Source: Paraburkholderia fynbosensis (GTDB lineage: Bacteria > Pseudomonadota > Gammaproteobacteria > Burkholderiales > Burkholderiaceae). Taken from it: a stretch of 64,000 nt of DNA. Positions 35,004-43,963 of the stretch are shown here, one piece after another. The translations under genes and the position numbers were made by a program. The notes beneath the pieces were generated by a model. The model worked only from the letters and a program-made list of their open reading frames with translations, searched no databases and was not told the DNA's origin. Within the stretch, counting starts at the first letter, position 1, and each line of letters starts with the position of its first letter. Location: positions 62,001 to 126,000 of the forward strand of contig NZ_CADIKI010000009.1 of assembly GCF_902859935.1 (NCBI RefSeq), written 5' to 3'.

Positions 35004-36462
35004 GCGCCTGCTCATCCCATTGCTGCCGCTCGTCTGCTCGCTGGCCGCGTGCAATTTCGCGCCGGCCTATCGCCAACCCGAACTGCCGATTGCGGAGCGC
35101 TTCGACACATCGGCAACGCCCCATGACGAAGGCACCCACCTCGCAACCGAGGTCGATTGGGAAACGTTTTTCGCCGATCCACACCTGAAACTGCTGATCG
35201 CCGCGGCGCTGCAACGCAATCGCGATCTGGCGGCGTCGGTCGCGCGCATCGAACAGGCACGCGCGTTCTATCGCATCCAGAACGCGCAGCGCTTCCCGCA
35301 AGTCAACGTGAACGCGGGCGCGACGCGTACCAAAACGCCGCTCAGTTCAATCGAACCGGAACTCCCCGACAACGACACGTCGATCCAGTTCAACCAGTAC
35401 AACGTGCAGGCGGCGGTGACGTCGTTCGAACTCGACTTCTGGGGCCGGGTGCGCAATCTCAGCGACGCCGCGCGCCTGCGCTATCTCGCAACCGTCGAAG
35501 CTCAGCGCGCGTTCCGTTTGTCATTGATCGGCAATGTCGCGGCGAACTACTACGCGATCCGCTCGGGCGAGGAAGGCATCGAGCTTGCCGAACGGACATT
35601 GGCCAGCCGCCGCTATGCGCTGGATGTAGCGAAGCTGCGGTTGGATGCCGGCGTCACGTCGATGATCGACTACGAGCAGGCCGCGATTCTCGTCACGCAG
35701 GCTCAGACCCAGTTGGCGGAATTGCAAAGGACCACCGCGCAGCAGCGCAATCAACTGGAAGTGGTGATCGGCGGACCGCTGCAGGACACGCTACCCCCGG
35801 CTGCGCCGATCGCCGACGCGAAACAGTTCGGCGCGCTGGACCCTGGTCTGCCGTCCGAGTTGCTCGTCAATCGGCCCGACATCGTGCAGGCCGAACAGCA
35901 GCTTCGCGCAGCCGACGCGGACATCGGCGCGGCGCGCGCGGACTTCTTTCCGCGCATCGCACTGACGGGAAGTTTCGGTTATGTGTCGGCGGAATTGAGC
36001 GACCTCTTCGTGCCGGGAAAACAGGCGTGGTCGGTGGGCGCGCTGGTCGCGATGCCGATCTTCGATGCCGGCCAGCGTCAGGCGCAGCTCGCGCAGACAC
36101 GCGCACGGCGCGACGAACTGGTCGCCGATTATCAGCGCACCGTGCAGACGGCTTTTCGTGAGGTGTCCGATGCATTGGTCGGACGGCAACGCTATAAGGA
36201 GCAGATTACCGCGCAGGAACAGGCGGTCGAAGCGCAGCGGCAACTCGCCGAAACGGCCGAGCTTCGCTATGAGAATGGGATCTCGATCTATCTCGAGGTG
36301 GTGGATGCGCGGCGCAATCTTTTTTCTGCCGAGCAGCAGCTGATTCAGCTTCGCGCCACCGCGTTGCAGAACGGCGTGTCGCTTTACGTCGCGCTGGGCG
36401 GCGGTCCCGACGCGCCGCCAATGCAACACGTGCAAGCGGTCGGGAACAACCGGCCCAACTGA
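34996..36462 (+). CDS. Outer-membrane efflux lipoprotein, NodT/OprM family
   Basis: 488 residues. Lipobox SLAAC near residue 18, then the two OEP repeats with coiled-coil helices (VARIEQARAFYRIQNAQRFP and AETAELRYENGISIYLEV) and beta-strand segments (AVTSFELDFWGRVRNLSDAA). It forms the trimeric exit channel of the tripartite pump. The start overlaps the pump gene stop, so adaptor, pump and channel form one operon, followed by a terminator. No TetR-type regulator of the operon is adjacent. Confidence 0.94.
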   Translation: MRKRLLIPLLPLVCSLAACNFAPAYRQPELPIAERFDTSATPHDEGTHLATEVDWETFFADPHLKLLIAAALQRNRDLAASVARIEQARAFYRIQNAQRFPQVNVNAGATRTKTPLSSIEPELPDNDTSIQFNQYNVQAAVTSFELDFWGRVRNLSDAARLRYLATVEAQRAFRLSLIGNVAANYYAIRSGEEGIELAERTLASRRYALDVAKLRLDAGVTSMIDYEQAAILVTQAQTQLAELQRTTAQQRNQLEVVIGGPLQDTLPPAAPIADAKQFGALDPGLPSELLVNRPDIVQAEQQLRAADADIGAARADFFPRIALTGSFGYVSAELSDLFVPGKQAWSVGALVAMPIFDAGQRQAQLAQTRARRDELVADYQRTVQTAFREVSDALVGRQRYKEQITAQEQAVEAQRQLAETAELRYENGISIYLEVVDARRNLFSAEQQLIQLRATALQNGVSLYVALGGGPDAPPMQHVQAVGNNRPN

Positions 36463-36464
36463 GA

Positions 36465-36498
36465 CACTGGCGCAACTTGCTGCGCGCAGTGCCGTTTT
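36465..36498 (+). terminator. Rho-independent terminator of the RND operon
   Basis: CACTGGCGCA (36465-36474) pairs with TGCGC-g-CAGTG (36481-36491), one bulged G, with a six-base loop, and is followed by CCGTTTTC. It begins three bases after the channel-gene stop and lies between convergent genes. Confidence 0.6.
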
Positions 36499-36534
36499 CG
36501 TCGATGTGTGGTTCGTCGATGTAACCCCGGCGGG

Positions 36535-37956
36535 TTAGCCGAGGTTGACGATCACCGACGCTTCTTCACCATCGCGCACCACCGTCAGCGAAACGCTGTC
36601 GTCGGCCTGCGCGATCATCTGCTTGAGTTGCTGGACGCCACGAATCAGCTTGCCATCCACCGCGACGATGATATCGCCGGCCTGAATGCCCGCGGCGGCG
36701 GCCGGACCACCGGCCTGTTGCACGAGCACGCCGCCGGGCAGCGAGGCTTCCTGCTGCTCGTCCGCAGTAAGCGGGCGAACCGCCACGCCAAGACGCGGCC
36801 GGGACTGCTCCGGCTGCGGCTGTTGTTGCGGTTGGCGCGCACGCGGCGATTCGGATGCAACTTGCGACGACTGCACGCCGACGGTCACCGACAGCTTGCG
36901 CTCGGCGCCATTACGCCAGACGCTGAGCGTCGCCGTGCTGCCCGGCGTCAGTTGCGAGACCTGGCCCACCAGTTCGCGCGTGCCCTCGATGCGCGTGCCG
37001 TTCACGCTGACGATCACATCGCCCTGGCGCAAACCGGCCGCTTGAGCGGGGCCGCTCGGATCGACCGAGCCGACCAGCGCGCCATGCGTCGAGGCCAGAC
37101 CCAGCGACTTCGCCTGCTCCGCGCTGACCGGCTGCACACCCACGCCGATGCGGCCGCGGCTCACATGGCCGGTGCTGACGAGCTGGTCTTTCACGTGCAT
37201 CGCCGCGTCGATCGGAATCGCGAACGACAGGCCCTGGAAGCCACCCGTGCGCGAATAGATCATCGAGTTGATGCCGATCACTTCACCGTTGAGATTGAAC
37301 AGCGGACCACCCGAGTTGCCCGGATTGACCGGGACGTCGGTCTGAATGAAAGGGATCGGGCTGTCGTCGGAGAACTGGCGCGCTTTCGCGCTGATGATGC
37401 CGGAGGTCACCGTGCTGTCGAAGCCATAGGGCGAACCGATCGCCACTACCCATTCGCCGACCTTGCTGTTGGCCGGGTCGCCGATCTTCACGGTCGGCAG
37501 GTTCGATGCGTCGATCTTCAGGACGGCGACGTCGGACGTCTTGTCCGTACCCACCACGCGAGCGCGGAATTCGCGGCCGTCGGTCAGCTTCACGGTGACC
37601 TTTTCGGCACCTTCGACCACGTGGTTGTTCGTCAGAACGTAGCCGTCCTGGCTGATGATGAAACCCGACCCGAGGGCTTCCCCACCACGCCCGCCTTCAC
37701 CGTCTTCACCACCGGTAGCGGCGTGCTTGGCGCCGATATGCACGACCGCCGGGCCGTAGCGCGAAACGATGCCGGAGAAGTCCGGCGCCGACGAACGCGT
37801 GCCGGTGATGCCTGCCGAAGCGCCCGCGGCGGAGACTTCGCCGTGCGCGTTGCTGACTGATGCGTCGGCTTCGCGGTGGCTGATCGCATAGGTACCGGCG
37901 ATCGCAAGCACAACGCATGCGGCAGCGCTGCCGCGCCAATGTTTCCTGGTGGTCAT
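36535..37956 (-). CDS. Periplasmic serine protease, DegP/HtrA family (two PDZ domains)
   Basis: 473 residues: N-terminal membrane-anchor or signal segment (about 9-25), trypsin-like protease domain with catalytic triad H112 (TNNHVV), D142 (TSDVAVLKI) and S215 (NPGNSGGPL), then two PDZ domains at about 265-355 and 385-470 separated by a Gln/Pro-rich linker. It degrades or refolds damaged envelope proteins. It is convergent to the RND operon and divergent from the cupin gene. No clear Shine-Dalgarno was seen before the ATG. Confidence 0.93.
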   Translation of the reverse strand: MTTRKHWRGSAAACVVLAIAGTYAISHREADASVSNAHGEVSAAGASAGITGTRSSAPDFSGIVSRYGPAVVHIGAKHAATGGEDGEGGRGGEALGSGFIISQDGYVLTNNHVVEGAEKVTVKLTDGREFRARVVGTDKTSDVAVLKIDASNLPTVKIGDPANSKVGEWVVAIGSPYGFDSTVTSGIISAKARQFSDDSPIPFIQTDVPVNPGNSGGPLFNLNGEVIGINSMIYSRTGGFQGLSFAIPIDAAMHVKDQLVSTGHVSRGRIGVGVQPVSAEQAKSLGLASTHGALVGSVDPSGPAQAAGLRQGDVIVSVNGTRIEGTRELVGQVSQLTPGSTATLSVWRNGAERKLSVTVGVQSSQVASESPRARQPQQQPQPEQSRPRLGVAVRPLTADEQQEASLPGGVLVQQAGGPAAAAGIQAGDIIVAVDGKLIRGVQQLKQMIAQADDSVSLTVVRDGEEASVIVNLG

Positions 37957-38243
37957 AGTCTGAAAGTGTGCGGTGGGTTACTTGGAGGTGGCGTACTGTA
38001 GGGGCCTCCTCTTAAAGGAGGCTTAAAGATGGTGAGCGATCACGAGACACGTGCACGCCTTGGCTCGCGGCCGCACACAGGCGCACCTAGGCATTCGTCG
38101 ATCTGTTCCGCGCGTCGCCGGACGCGTTTGTGGCCGGATACCCGGTCCGCCTGGAAGCACCCGCCGCGCCTTCCGTTTCAGAGCCGGTAAGTGATTTCCC
38201 CAGGATTGACCCCGGCTAATGCCCTTCCGATAATAGCCATATC
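37957..38243. promoter_or_regulatory. htrA leader with a perfect hairpin
   Basis: 287 bases upstream of htrA. A perfect seven-base hairpin GCCTCCT-CTTAA-AGGAGGC occupies 38004-38022, about 48 bases before the htrA start on the minus strand. Both strands present AGGAGG within the stem. It could be a regulatory RNA element or a remnant terminator. The remainder (38023-38243) shows nothing I recognise. Confidence 0.35.
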
Positions 38244-38270
38244 GTGGACTATATGTCCACAATGCGGACA
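38244..38270 (+). promoter_or_regulatory. Overlapping palindromes, likely IclR-type operator
   Basis: Two palindromes share bases: GTGGAC-N5-GTCCAC (38244-38260) and TGTCC-N7-GGACA (38254-38270). They sit 18-44 bases upstream of the cupin start, where a repressor or activator would act. The IclR-family gene at 41765-42622 at the end of the same cluster is the likely binder. Confidence 0.6.
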
Positions 38271-38287
38271 TTTCAAAAAGGATTCTC

Positions 38288-38809
38288 ATGCCCGAGGCTA
38301 ACCACTCCCCGATGACGCCGTACCAGTTGCCTTTCCCCAAGGAAGCGCAGCAGGAGATCGTCGTTCCGTTCGCGATTCCGACCGATGAGCGCGTGTGGGT
38401 CCCGCAGGCCGAAAACGTGTCGTTCCGCCCGTTGTGCCTGAACGCGTCGCAGGGCTACTGGATGAACCTGTTGCGGGTTCGCAAGTCGGGCGTGCTGAGC
38501 CGCCATCGTCATCCGCAAAGCGTGCACGGCATGGTGCTCAAGGGCCGCTGGCGTTATCTGGAACACGACTGGGAAGCCACCGAAGGCAGCTACGTCTACG
38601 AGCCGCCAGGCGAAACGCATACGCTCTACGTGCCCGACGACGTCGAGGAAATGATCACGTACTTCCAGGTCAACGGGGTGATGTTCTACTGCGACCCGTA
38701 CGGCAACTACACCGGCTACGAGGACGTGTTCACCAAGATCGACATGTGCCGCAAGCACTACGCGACCGTGGGCCTCGGTGAAGACTACGTGGACCAATTC
38801 ATCCGATGA
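38288..38809 (+). CDS. Cupin-domain protein (2,4'-dihydroxyacetophenone dioxygenase-like)
   Basis: 173 residues with the cupin metal site: two His and a Glu/Gln-type ligand in SRHRHPQSVHGMVLKG near residue 72 and the second motif PPGETHTLYVPDD near 102. The overall sequence resembles the 2,4'-dihydroxyacetophenone dioxygenase family, although many relatives have unproven reactions. AAGGA lies before the ATG. The stop overlaps the SDR gene by four bases, making it the first gene of a catabolic operon. Substrate unknown. Confidence 0.75.
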   Translation: MPEANHSPMTPYQLPFPKEAQQEIVVPFAIPTDERVWVPQAENVSFRPLCLNASQGYWMNLLRVRKSGVLSRHRHPQSVHGMVLKGRWRYLEHDWEATEGSYVYEPPGETHTLYVPDDVEEMITYFQVNGVMFYCDPYGNYTGYEDVFTKIDMCRKHYATVGLGEDYVDQFIR

Positions 38810-39555
38810 GCGCGCCCGTCAGCCTCGCCCACTACGATTTCTCCGGGCGTGTCGCGGTCGTGACGGGCGCGGCCGGCGGCATCGGCCGCGCGATCTGCGA
38901 AGCGTTCGCGCGCAATGGCGCATCGGCGGTCAACTGGGACCGTGTGCCGGGTGAGGAGGACACGTCTTGCGCGCCGCGCCACTTCCAGGCGGACATCACG
39001 CGCCCGGAATCGATCGAGGCCGCGCTCGCGGCAACGCTCGACGCATACGGCCGCATCGACTATCTGGTGAACAACGCGGGTTTCGCAGGACCCACGCTGC
39101 CGCTCGACGAATACGATCCACTCGAATGGCAGCGCGTAATCGACGTGAACCTGCTCGGCACATATCACGTAAGCCGCTTCGTCGTGCCGGTGATGCGCCG
39201 CGCGAACGCCGGGCGCATCGTCAATGTCGCGTCGCTGGCGGGTAAGGAAGGCACGCCGAACGCGTCCGCGTACAGCGCGGCGAAAGCCGGCGTCATCGCG
39301 ATGACGAAGTCGCTCGGCAAGGAGCTCGCGCAGACCGGCATCCTCGTGAACGGCATCGCGCCCGCCGCGGTGGAAACCACGCTGCTCGCGCAGATGTCGC
39401 CAGCCCACGTGCAGACGATGATCGACAAGAGTCCGCTGCGACGGCTCGGCACCACGGATGAAGTCGCGCAGCTCGCATTGTGGCTTTGTTCGGATTCCTG
39501 CTCGTTCAGCACCGGCGCCGTTTTCGATCTCTCCGGCGGACGGGCGACTTATTGA
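38806..39555 (+). CDS. Short-chain dehydrogenase/reductase
   Basis: 249 residues with the Rossmann glycine motif TGAAGGIG near residue 21, the structural NNAG motif near 89, and the catalytic YSAAK near 155 with upstream Ser. It oxidises or reduces a hydroxyl/keto group with NAD(P). The ATG overlaps the cupin gene stop (ATGA). Together with the second SDR at 40959 and the MFS transporter it suggests a pathway for a sugar acid or related compound. Confidence 0.9.
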   Translation: MSAPVSLAHYDFSGRVAVVTGAAGGIGRAICEAFARNGASAVNWDRVPGEEDTSCAPRHFQADITRPESIEAALAATLDAYGRIDYLVNNAGFAGPTLPLDEYDPLEWQRVIDVNLLGTYHVSRFVVPVMRRANAGRIVNVASLAGKEGTPNASAYSAAKAGVIAMTKSLGKELAQTGILVNGIAPAAVETTLLAQMSPAHVQTMIDKSPLRRLGTTDEVAQLALWLCSDSCSFSTGAVFDLSGGRATY

Positions 39556-39637
39556 CGTCTTCGTTGCAGATCGTGTTTTAACCGTCGTATCCGTACTATT
39601 CCAAACATCCGCAAGGCCTCTTGCGCAGGAGACAAAC

Positions 39638-40939
39638 ATGCTTCAGAAGTCACAGCGTCTGAAACGTATTCAGGTGGTCGCGGTCGCCTTTCTGACGGTT
39701 GCGGGCATCATCAATTACCTCGATCGCAGCACGCTGTCGATCGCGAATCACCTGGTGAGCGAGGAACTTCATCTGTCCGCTTCGCAGATGGGGCTGCTGC
39801 TATCGGCGTTCTCGCTGTCCTATGCGTTTGCGCAGTTGCCGGTGGGCGCGTTGCTCGACCGTTTCGGCTCGCGCGTGATGCTCGGGCTCGGCATGCTGGT
39901 GTGGTCGATCGCGCAGGTCATGGGCGGCTTCATCCAGTCGCTCAATCATTTTCTGTTCGCGCGGGTCGTGCTCGGCGTGGCCGAGGCGCCGCTGTTCCCG
40001 GCGGGCGCGAAGGTCGTCAACGAATGGTTCGCGGTGCGCGAGCGCGGCCGGCCGACCGGCATGTTCATCTCGTCGTCGACCATCGCGCCGATGATCGCCC
40101 CGCCGCTGCTCACCGTGCTGATGCTTTCGTTCGGATGGCGAACCATGTTCATCATCATGGGCGTGCTCGGCATTCTGGTGGCGGTGGGCTGGTACATGTT
40201 CTATCGCAACCGCGATGAACTCGTGCTCACCGAAGCCGAAACGGCGCACCTCGAAGAAGGCTCGCTGAACTCCGAAGGTCCGAAAGGCCTGAGCTGGTCC
40301 GAATGGGGTGCGCTCTTCAAGCTGCGCAACACGTGGGGGATGATTTTCGGCTTCATGGGCGTGATCTACATGGTCTGGCTGTACCTCACGTGGCTGCCCG
40401 GCTACCTGGAGAAAGAGCGCCACCTGAGCATCGCGCATACCGGCTGGCTGGTGTCGATTCCGTACATCTTCGGCACCATCGGCATGCTGAGCAGCGGCGT
40501 GATCGCCGACTACCTGCTCAAACGCGGCATGGCGCCGATCCGCAGCCGCAAGTGGCCGTTGTGCATCGGCCTGATCGGCGCGGCGGCATTCACGGTGCCT
40601 GCCGCGTACACGCCGAGCACCACGCTCGCGATCGTCTACGTGTCTTGTGCGATGTTCTTCGTGAACATGTCGAGCGGCACCGCGTGGGCGCTCGTCAGCG
40701 TCGCGGCGCCGCGCCACCTGGTGGCATCGCTCGGCAGCATGCAGAACTTCGGCGGTTACCTGGGCGGCTCGTTCGCGCCGGTGATCACGGGCATCGTCGT
40801 CGATCAGACACATTCGTTCGTCAACGCGCTGCTGATCAGCGCGGGGGTCGCGTTCGCCGCCGCCTTCGTCTACCTGTTCGTCGTGAAGGAAGTGGCGCCC
40901 GCACCGCTGCCGAACGCCGTCAAAACCCAACCAACCTGA
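39638..40939 (+). CDS. MFS transporter, anion:cation symporter family
   Basis: 433 residues with twelve predicted membrane segments. The family loop motif GALLDRFGSRVMLGLGM near residue 65 and NYLDRSTLSIAN near 25 match the hexuronate/phthalate/glucarate (ACS) group. It would bring the pathway's acid substrate into the cell. AGGAGAC precedes the ATG at 39638; the frame is open upstream into the SDR gene, but this start gives the normal N-terminus. Confidence 0.88.
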   Translation: MLQKSQRLKRIQVVAVAFLTVAGIINYLDRSTLSIANHLVSEELHLSASQMGLLLSAFSLSYAFAQLPVGALLDRFGSRVMLGLGMLVWSIAQVMGGFIQSLNHFLFARVVLGVAEAPLFPAGAKVVNEWFAVRERGRPTGMFISSSTIAPMIAPPLLTVLMLSFGWRTMFIIMGVLGILVAVGWYMFYRNRDELVLTEAETAHLEEGSLNSEGPKGLSWSEWGALFKLRNTWGMIFGFMGVIYMVWLYLTWLPGYLEKERHLSIAHTGWLVSIPYIFGTIGMLSSGVIADYLLKRGMAPIRSRKWPLCIGLIGAAAFTVPAAYTPSTTLAIVYVSCAMFFVNMSSGTAWALVSVAAPRHLVASLGSMQNFGGYLGGSFAPVITGIVVDQTHSFVNALLISAGVAFAAAFVYLFVVKEVAPAPLPNAVKTQPT

Positions 40940-40958
40940 GCACTCGTTGCCAACTCAC

Positions 40959-41687
40959 ATGACATTCCAGAACAATCTGCTTGAAGGCAAGGTCGCACTC
41001 GTCACGGGTGGCCTCTCCGGAATCGGCGCGGCCATTGCGAACGGGCTCGCGAAGCTCGGCGCGCAAACGGTCGCGGCCGGTTTGCCGCTGCCCGAAGGCG
41101 CGCCGGATAGCCTCGATCGCGAAATCCGGCGCGTCACGCTCGACGTGCGTTCGAGTGACGACGTCGCCGCCGCGTTGCAGGCGTTCGAGCGGCTCGACAT
41201 CGTGGTCAATTGCGCGGGCGTGATCAGCCGCATCGAGGAACACCGCATCGAGGTATTCGAATGGGTGATGGACATCAATCTGAACGGCACCATGCGCGTA
41301 TGCTCGGCCGCGCGTGAATTGCTGAAGGCGTCGTCGGGCTGCATCGTGAATACGGCGTCGATGCTGAGTTTCTTCGGCGGCGGCCTAGTGCCGGCCTATA
41401 GCGCGAGCAAAGGCGCGGTCGCGCAACTGACCAAGTCGCTCGCACTCGCCTATGCAGTCGACGGCATTCGCGTCAACGCGATCGCGCCTGGCTGGATCGT
41501 CACGCCGCTGACCCAGGCGTTACAGGACGACGACGGCCGCTCGCAGGCCATTCTGGAGCGCACGCCGATGCGTCGCTGGGGCACACCGGATGAAGTCGCG
41601 CAGGTCGCGGCGTTTCTGTGCACGCCGGCCGCGTCATTCATGACGGGTGCGATCGTGCCGGTCGACGGCGGCTATCTGGTCGCGTGA
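40959..41687 (+). CDS. Short-chain dehydrogenase/reductase (second copy in the cluster)
   Basis: 242 residues: cofactor motif TGGLSGIG near 17, N-C-A-G motif (NCAGVIS) near 84, catalytic YSASK near 146, and C-terminal GAIVPVDGGYLVA. It resembles SDRs of sugar-acid degradation but differs clearly from its neighbour at 38806. It starts 19 bases after the MFS gene; a TTG at 40947 is an alternative start. Reaction unknown. Confidence 0.88.
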   Translation: MTFQNNLLEGKVALVTGGLSGIGAAIANGLAKLGAQTVAAGLPLPEGAPDSLDREIRRVTLDVRSSDDVAAALQAFERLDIVVNCAGVISRIEEHRIEVFEWVMDINLNGTMRVCSAARELLKASSGCIVNTASMLSFFGGGLVPAYSASKGAVAQLTKSLALAYAVDGIRVNAIAPGWIVTPLTQALQDDDGRSQAILERTPMRRWGTPDEVAQVAAFLCTPAASFMTGAIVPVDGGYLVA

Positions 41688-41764
41688 CGAACCGGCTTGG
41701 TGTCGATGGCATTCTGCCCGGGAAACAAGGGCATAATTGCTCCACTGTGTCCGACCGTAGCCTG

Positions 41765-42622
41765 ATGTCCACCTCCGATTCCAACCCTTCCTCCCACGCC
41801 GGCCAGCGCGGCGAAAGCGCTGCCGCCGGCGCGGCCAGTGCCGCCGATGCGAAGACCGTTGCCGGCGCCGCCGCGTTCTCCAAGTTCATTGCCGTGCTGC
41901 AACTGGTCGCCGATGCCGAGACGCCGCCTAACGTCGCCAAGCTGAGCGCGGCGAGCGGCTATCCGCGCCCTACCGTCCACCGTATCGTGGCCGCGTTGCA
42001 GGCCGAAGGGCTGATCGTCGGCGCGGGGAGCGGCACCACGTTCGGTCTTGGGCCACGCCTCGTCAATCTGGCGAGCCGTAGCTGGGAGCGCTCGGACTTG
42101 CGCCTCGCGGCGGTCGATGCGCTGATGGAACTGCGCAATCTCACGTCGGAAACGATCCATCTCGCCGTGCCGAGTCAGGGCGAGATGGTGTACATCGAGA
42201 AACTGGAAAGTCCGCACGCAGTGCGCATGGCATCGCGTATCGGCACGCGGGTATCGCTGACGTCGAGCTCGGTGGGTAAAGCCTATCTCGCGACGCTCGG
42301 CGTGGCCGAACGCGAAGCGTTGCTGAAAGATGCGCCGCTGCGCCGCTTCACCGAGCACACGCTCACTACGCTCGACGAAGTCCGTACGGAGGTGATCGCC
42401 ACGCAGCAACGTGGCTACGCCGAGGACCGCGAAGAGAATGAAATCGCGATCTCCTGCTACGGCGCGGCGATTCGCGGCGCTGACGGACGCGCGCTCGGGT
42501 GTGTGAGCATCAGCATGCCGACCTTCCGGCTCGAGCGCGACGCGCAAACGCGCTATATCGAGCCATTGCTGGCGGCTTGCCGGACTATCGCGGCGCGTCT
42601 CGGGCCGGCTTCGGAGCGCTGA
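41765..42622 (+). CDS. IclR-family transcriptional regulator
   Basis: 285 residues: an Ala/Ser-rich N-terminal tail, winged helix-turn-helix at about 45-90 (VAKLSAASGYPRPTVHRIVAA), and an IclR effector domain to the end (SSSVGKAYLATL, YAEDREENEIAISCYGAAI). It lies last in the cupin/SDR/MFS cluster and probably controls it through the palindromes at 38244-38270. The frame is open upstream within the SDR gene; ATG 41765 was chosen without a strong ribosome site. Confidence 0.88.
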   Translation: MSTSDSNPSSHAGQRGESAAAGAASAADAKTVAGAAAFSKFIAVLQLVADAETPPNVAKLSAASGYPRPTVHRIVAALQAEGLIVGAGSGTTFGLGPRLVNLASRSWERSDLRLAAVDALMELRNLTSETIHLAVPSQGEMVYIEKLESPHAVRMASRIGTRVSLTSSSVGKAYLATLGVAEREALLKDAPLRRFTEHTLTTLDEVRTEVIATQQRGYAEDREENEIAISCYGAAIRGADGRALGCVSISMPTFRLERDAQTRYIEPLLAACRTIAARLGPASER

Positions 42623-42950
42623 ACAGCTGAGCTCGAAGCTGGTCGGCGCACGCGCGCACGGTGCGCTGTTTGTCAATCTCCAGGGCGGCTCGCGTCGCAT
42701 CGCACGGGTCGGTCGAAGGGACAGCAGAGGCAGCACTCAAGGTCCGCCACGCATGACTGTCCGAGACCAAAGCGGGCGCGGAACCTGCTACTCGATTAAC
42801 CCGTCGATCGCTTGCCCGATGTGCCACCCAACGGCCCGCTGCCGAGGCGACGCGATTTCAGCGGAAGAATCGGGGCATCCGGTCGCGCTTTTCATGAGCA
42901 TCAAGAGAAGCAACCGGGGCCATCCGTCGAATCGAACGAGGAGAACCACC
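42623..42950. other. Intergenic region with no recognised gene
   Basis: 328 bases between the IclR gene and a small membrane protein. An open frame exists through it but shows no coding resemblance. GAGGAGAACCACC before 42951 is the ribosome site for the next gene. Confidence 0.4.
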
Positions 42951-43121
42951 ATGACCCTGCTCATTTACCTGGCCGGCTGGATCATTCTGATTGCAGGCGT
43001 GTCATGGGGACTAGTCACGCTGCACGTCGCTCAACACACAGTCGAAATCGTGGCAGTCATTCTGCTGGGCGTGGCGGTGATTACCGGCGCCACGCGGGCA
43101 CGCAGCCGCGACAAGACCTAG
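42951..43121 (+). CDS. Small two-helix membrane protein
   Basis: 56 residues: two hydrophobic segments (about 3-22 and 30-47) joined by a short loop with two His residues, and a basic tail (RARSRDKT). A strong ribosome site GAGGAG lies seven bases upstream, supporting real translation. The family is not known to me; similar tiny proteins are common in Burkholderia. A longer frame from 42753 lacks support. Confidence 0.65.
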   Translation: MTLLIYLAGWIILIAGVSWGLVTLHVAQHTVEIVAVILLGVAVITGATRARSRDKT

Positions 43122-43374
43122 AAATGCACGCCGTCCCAGCCTGACACCCTTCGGACGGGCGCACGGCACATTGCCCGCCCGCCTCTGCGGCGACCTGTTG
43201 CCACCGCCGCCAGCAATCAACTTGCGGCTGCCCGCAACAAACTGCCCCTCGCCGGGGGACGGGAATCGCCGCGCCAAGCCGTCCCCATCAGGACCCAAGC
43301 TTCGCGAGCGACCCCGCCAAATTCGGCCCCCCTTGCTACCCGCTCAGCATTTTTCGCCGCCCATTTCCCCATGC

Positions 43375-43400
43375 TATGATGCGAATAATTCTCATTTATT
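43375..43400 (+). promoter_or_regulatory. Fur-box-like site and -10 element upstream of the ECF sigma gene
   Basis: AATAATTCTCATTTATT (43384-43400) is an imperfect palindrome with about 11 of 19 matches to the Fur consensus. It directly follows TATGAT (43375-43380), a good -10. The AT-rich spot stands out in GC-rich surroundings. Iron-dependent repression of the downstream sigma factor is inferred. Confidence 0.6.
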
Positions 43401-43439
43401 AAGATGCTGGATCGGTCGATCCAGTGTCCACAGCGGGCC

Positions 43440-43952
43440 ATGGCGGCAAACAATCCGACGCTGCATCGGCAGATGCAGACGCTCTACAGCGATCATCACG
43501 GCTGGCTTCACGCGTGGCTGCGCAAGAAGCTCGGCTGCGCGCATCGCGCCGCCGACCTCGCGCACGATACGTTTATGCGCCTGCTCGCCCGCGACGAGCC
43601 GCTGCGCCTCGACGAACCGCGCGCGTTCCTGACGACGGTCGCGCAACGCGTGATGGCCAATCACTGGCGCCGCGAGCAGATCGAGCGCGCGTACCTCGAC
43701 GCGCTCGCGCTCGTGCCCGAGGCATTCGCACCGTCGCCCGAAGAGCGTGCGCTGCTGCTCGAAGCGCTGGTCGAGATCGACAGTCTGCTGGATAGTCTGC
43801 CGGTCGCCGTCAAACGCGCCTTCCTGCTGGCCCAGCTCGACGGCCTGACCCACGCCGAAATCGCCGCGCAACTGAAGATCTCGATTGCCACGGTGAAACG
43901 TCATCTGCTGCGCGCCGCGGCGCAGTGCTTCTTCGCGTTGAGCCCTGCGTAA
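43440..43952 (+). CDS. FecI-like ECF sigma factor
   Basis: 170 residues: sigma region 2 ([18 protein letters not shown] and [18 protein letters not shown]) and region 4 ([27 protein letters not shown]). Iron-starvation sigma factors of this type direct transcription of TonB-dependent siderophore receptors. I chose the ATG at 43440, which gives the usual MxxxNPTLHRQ start; an ATG at 43404 is in frame but sits on the Fur-like site. fecR follows after 11 bases. Confidence 0.9.
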
Positions 43953-43963
43953 CGGATGCCCGA

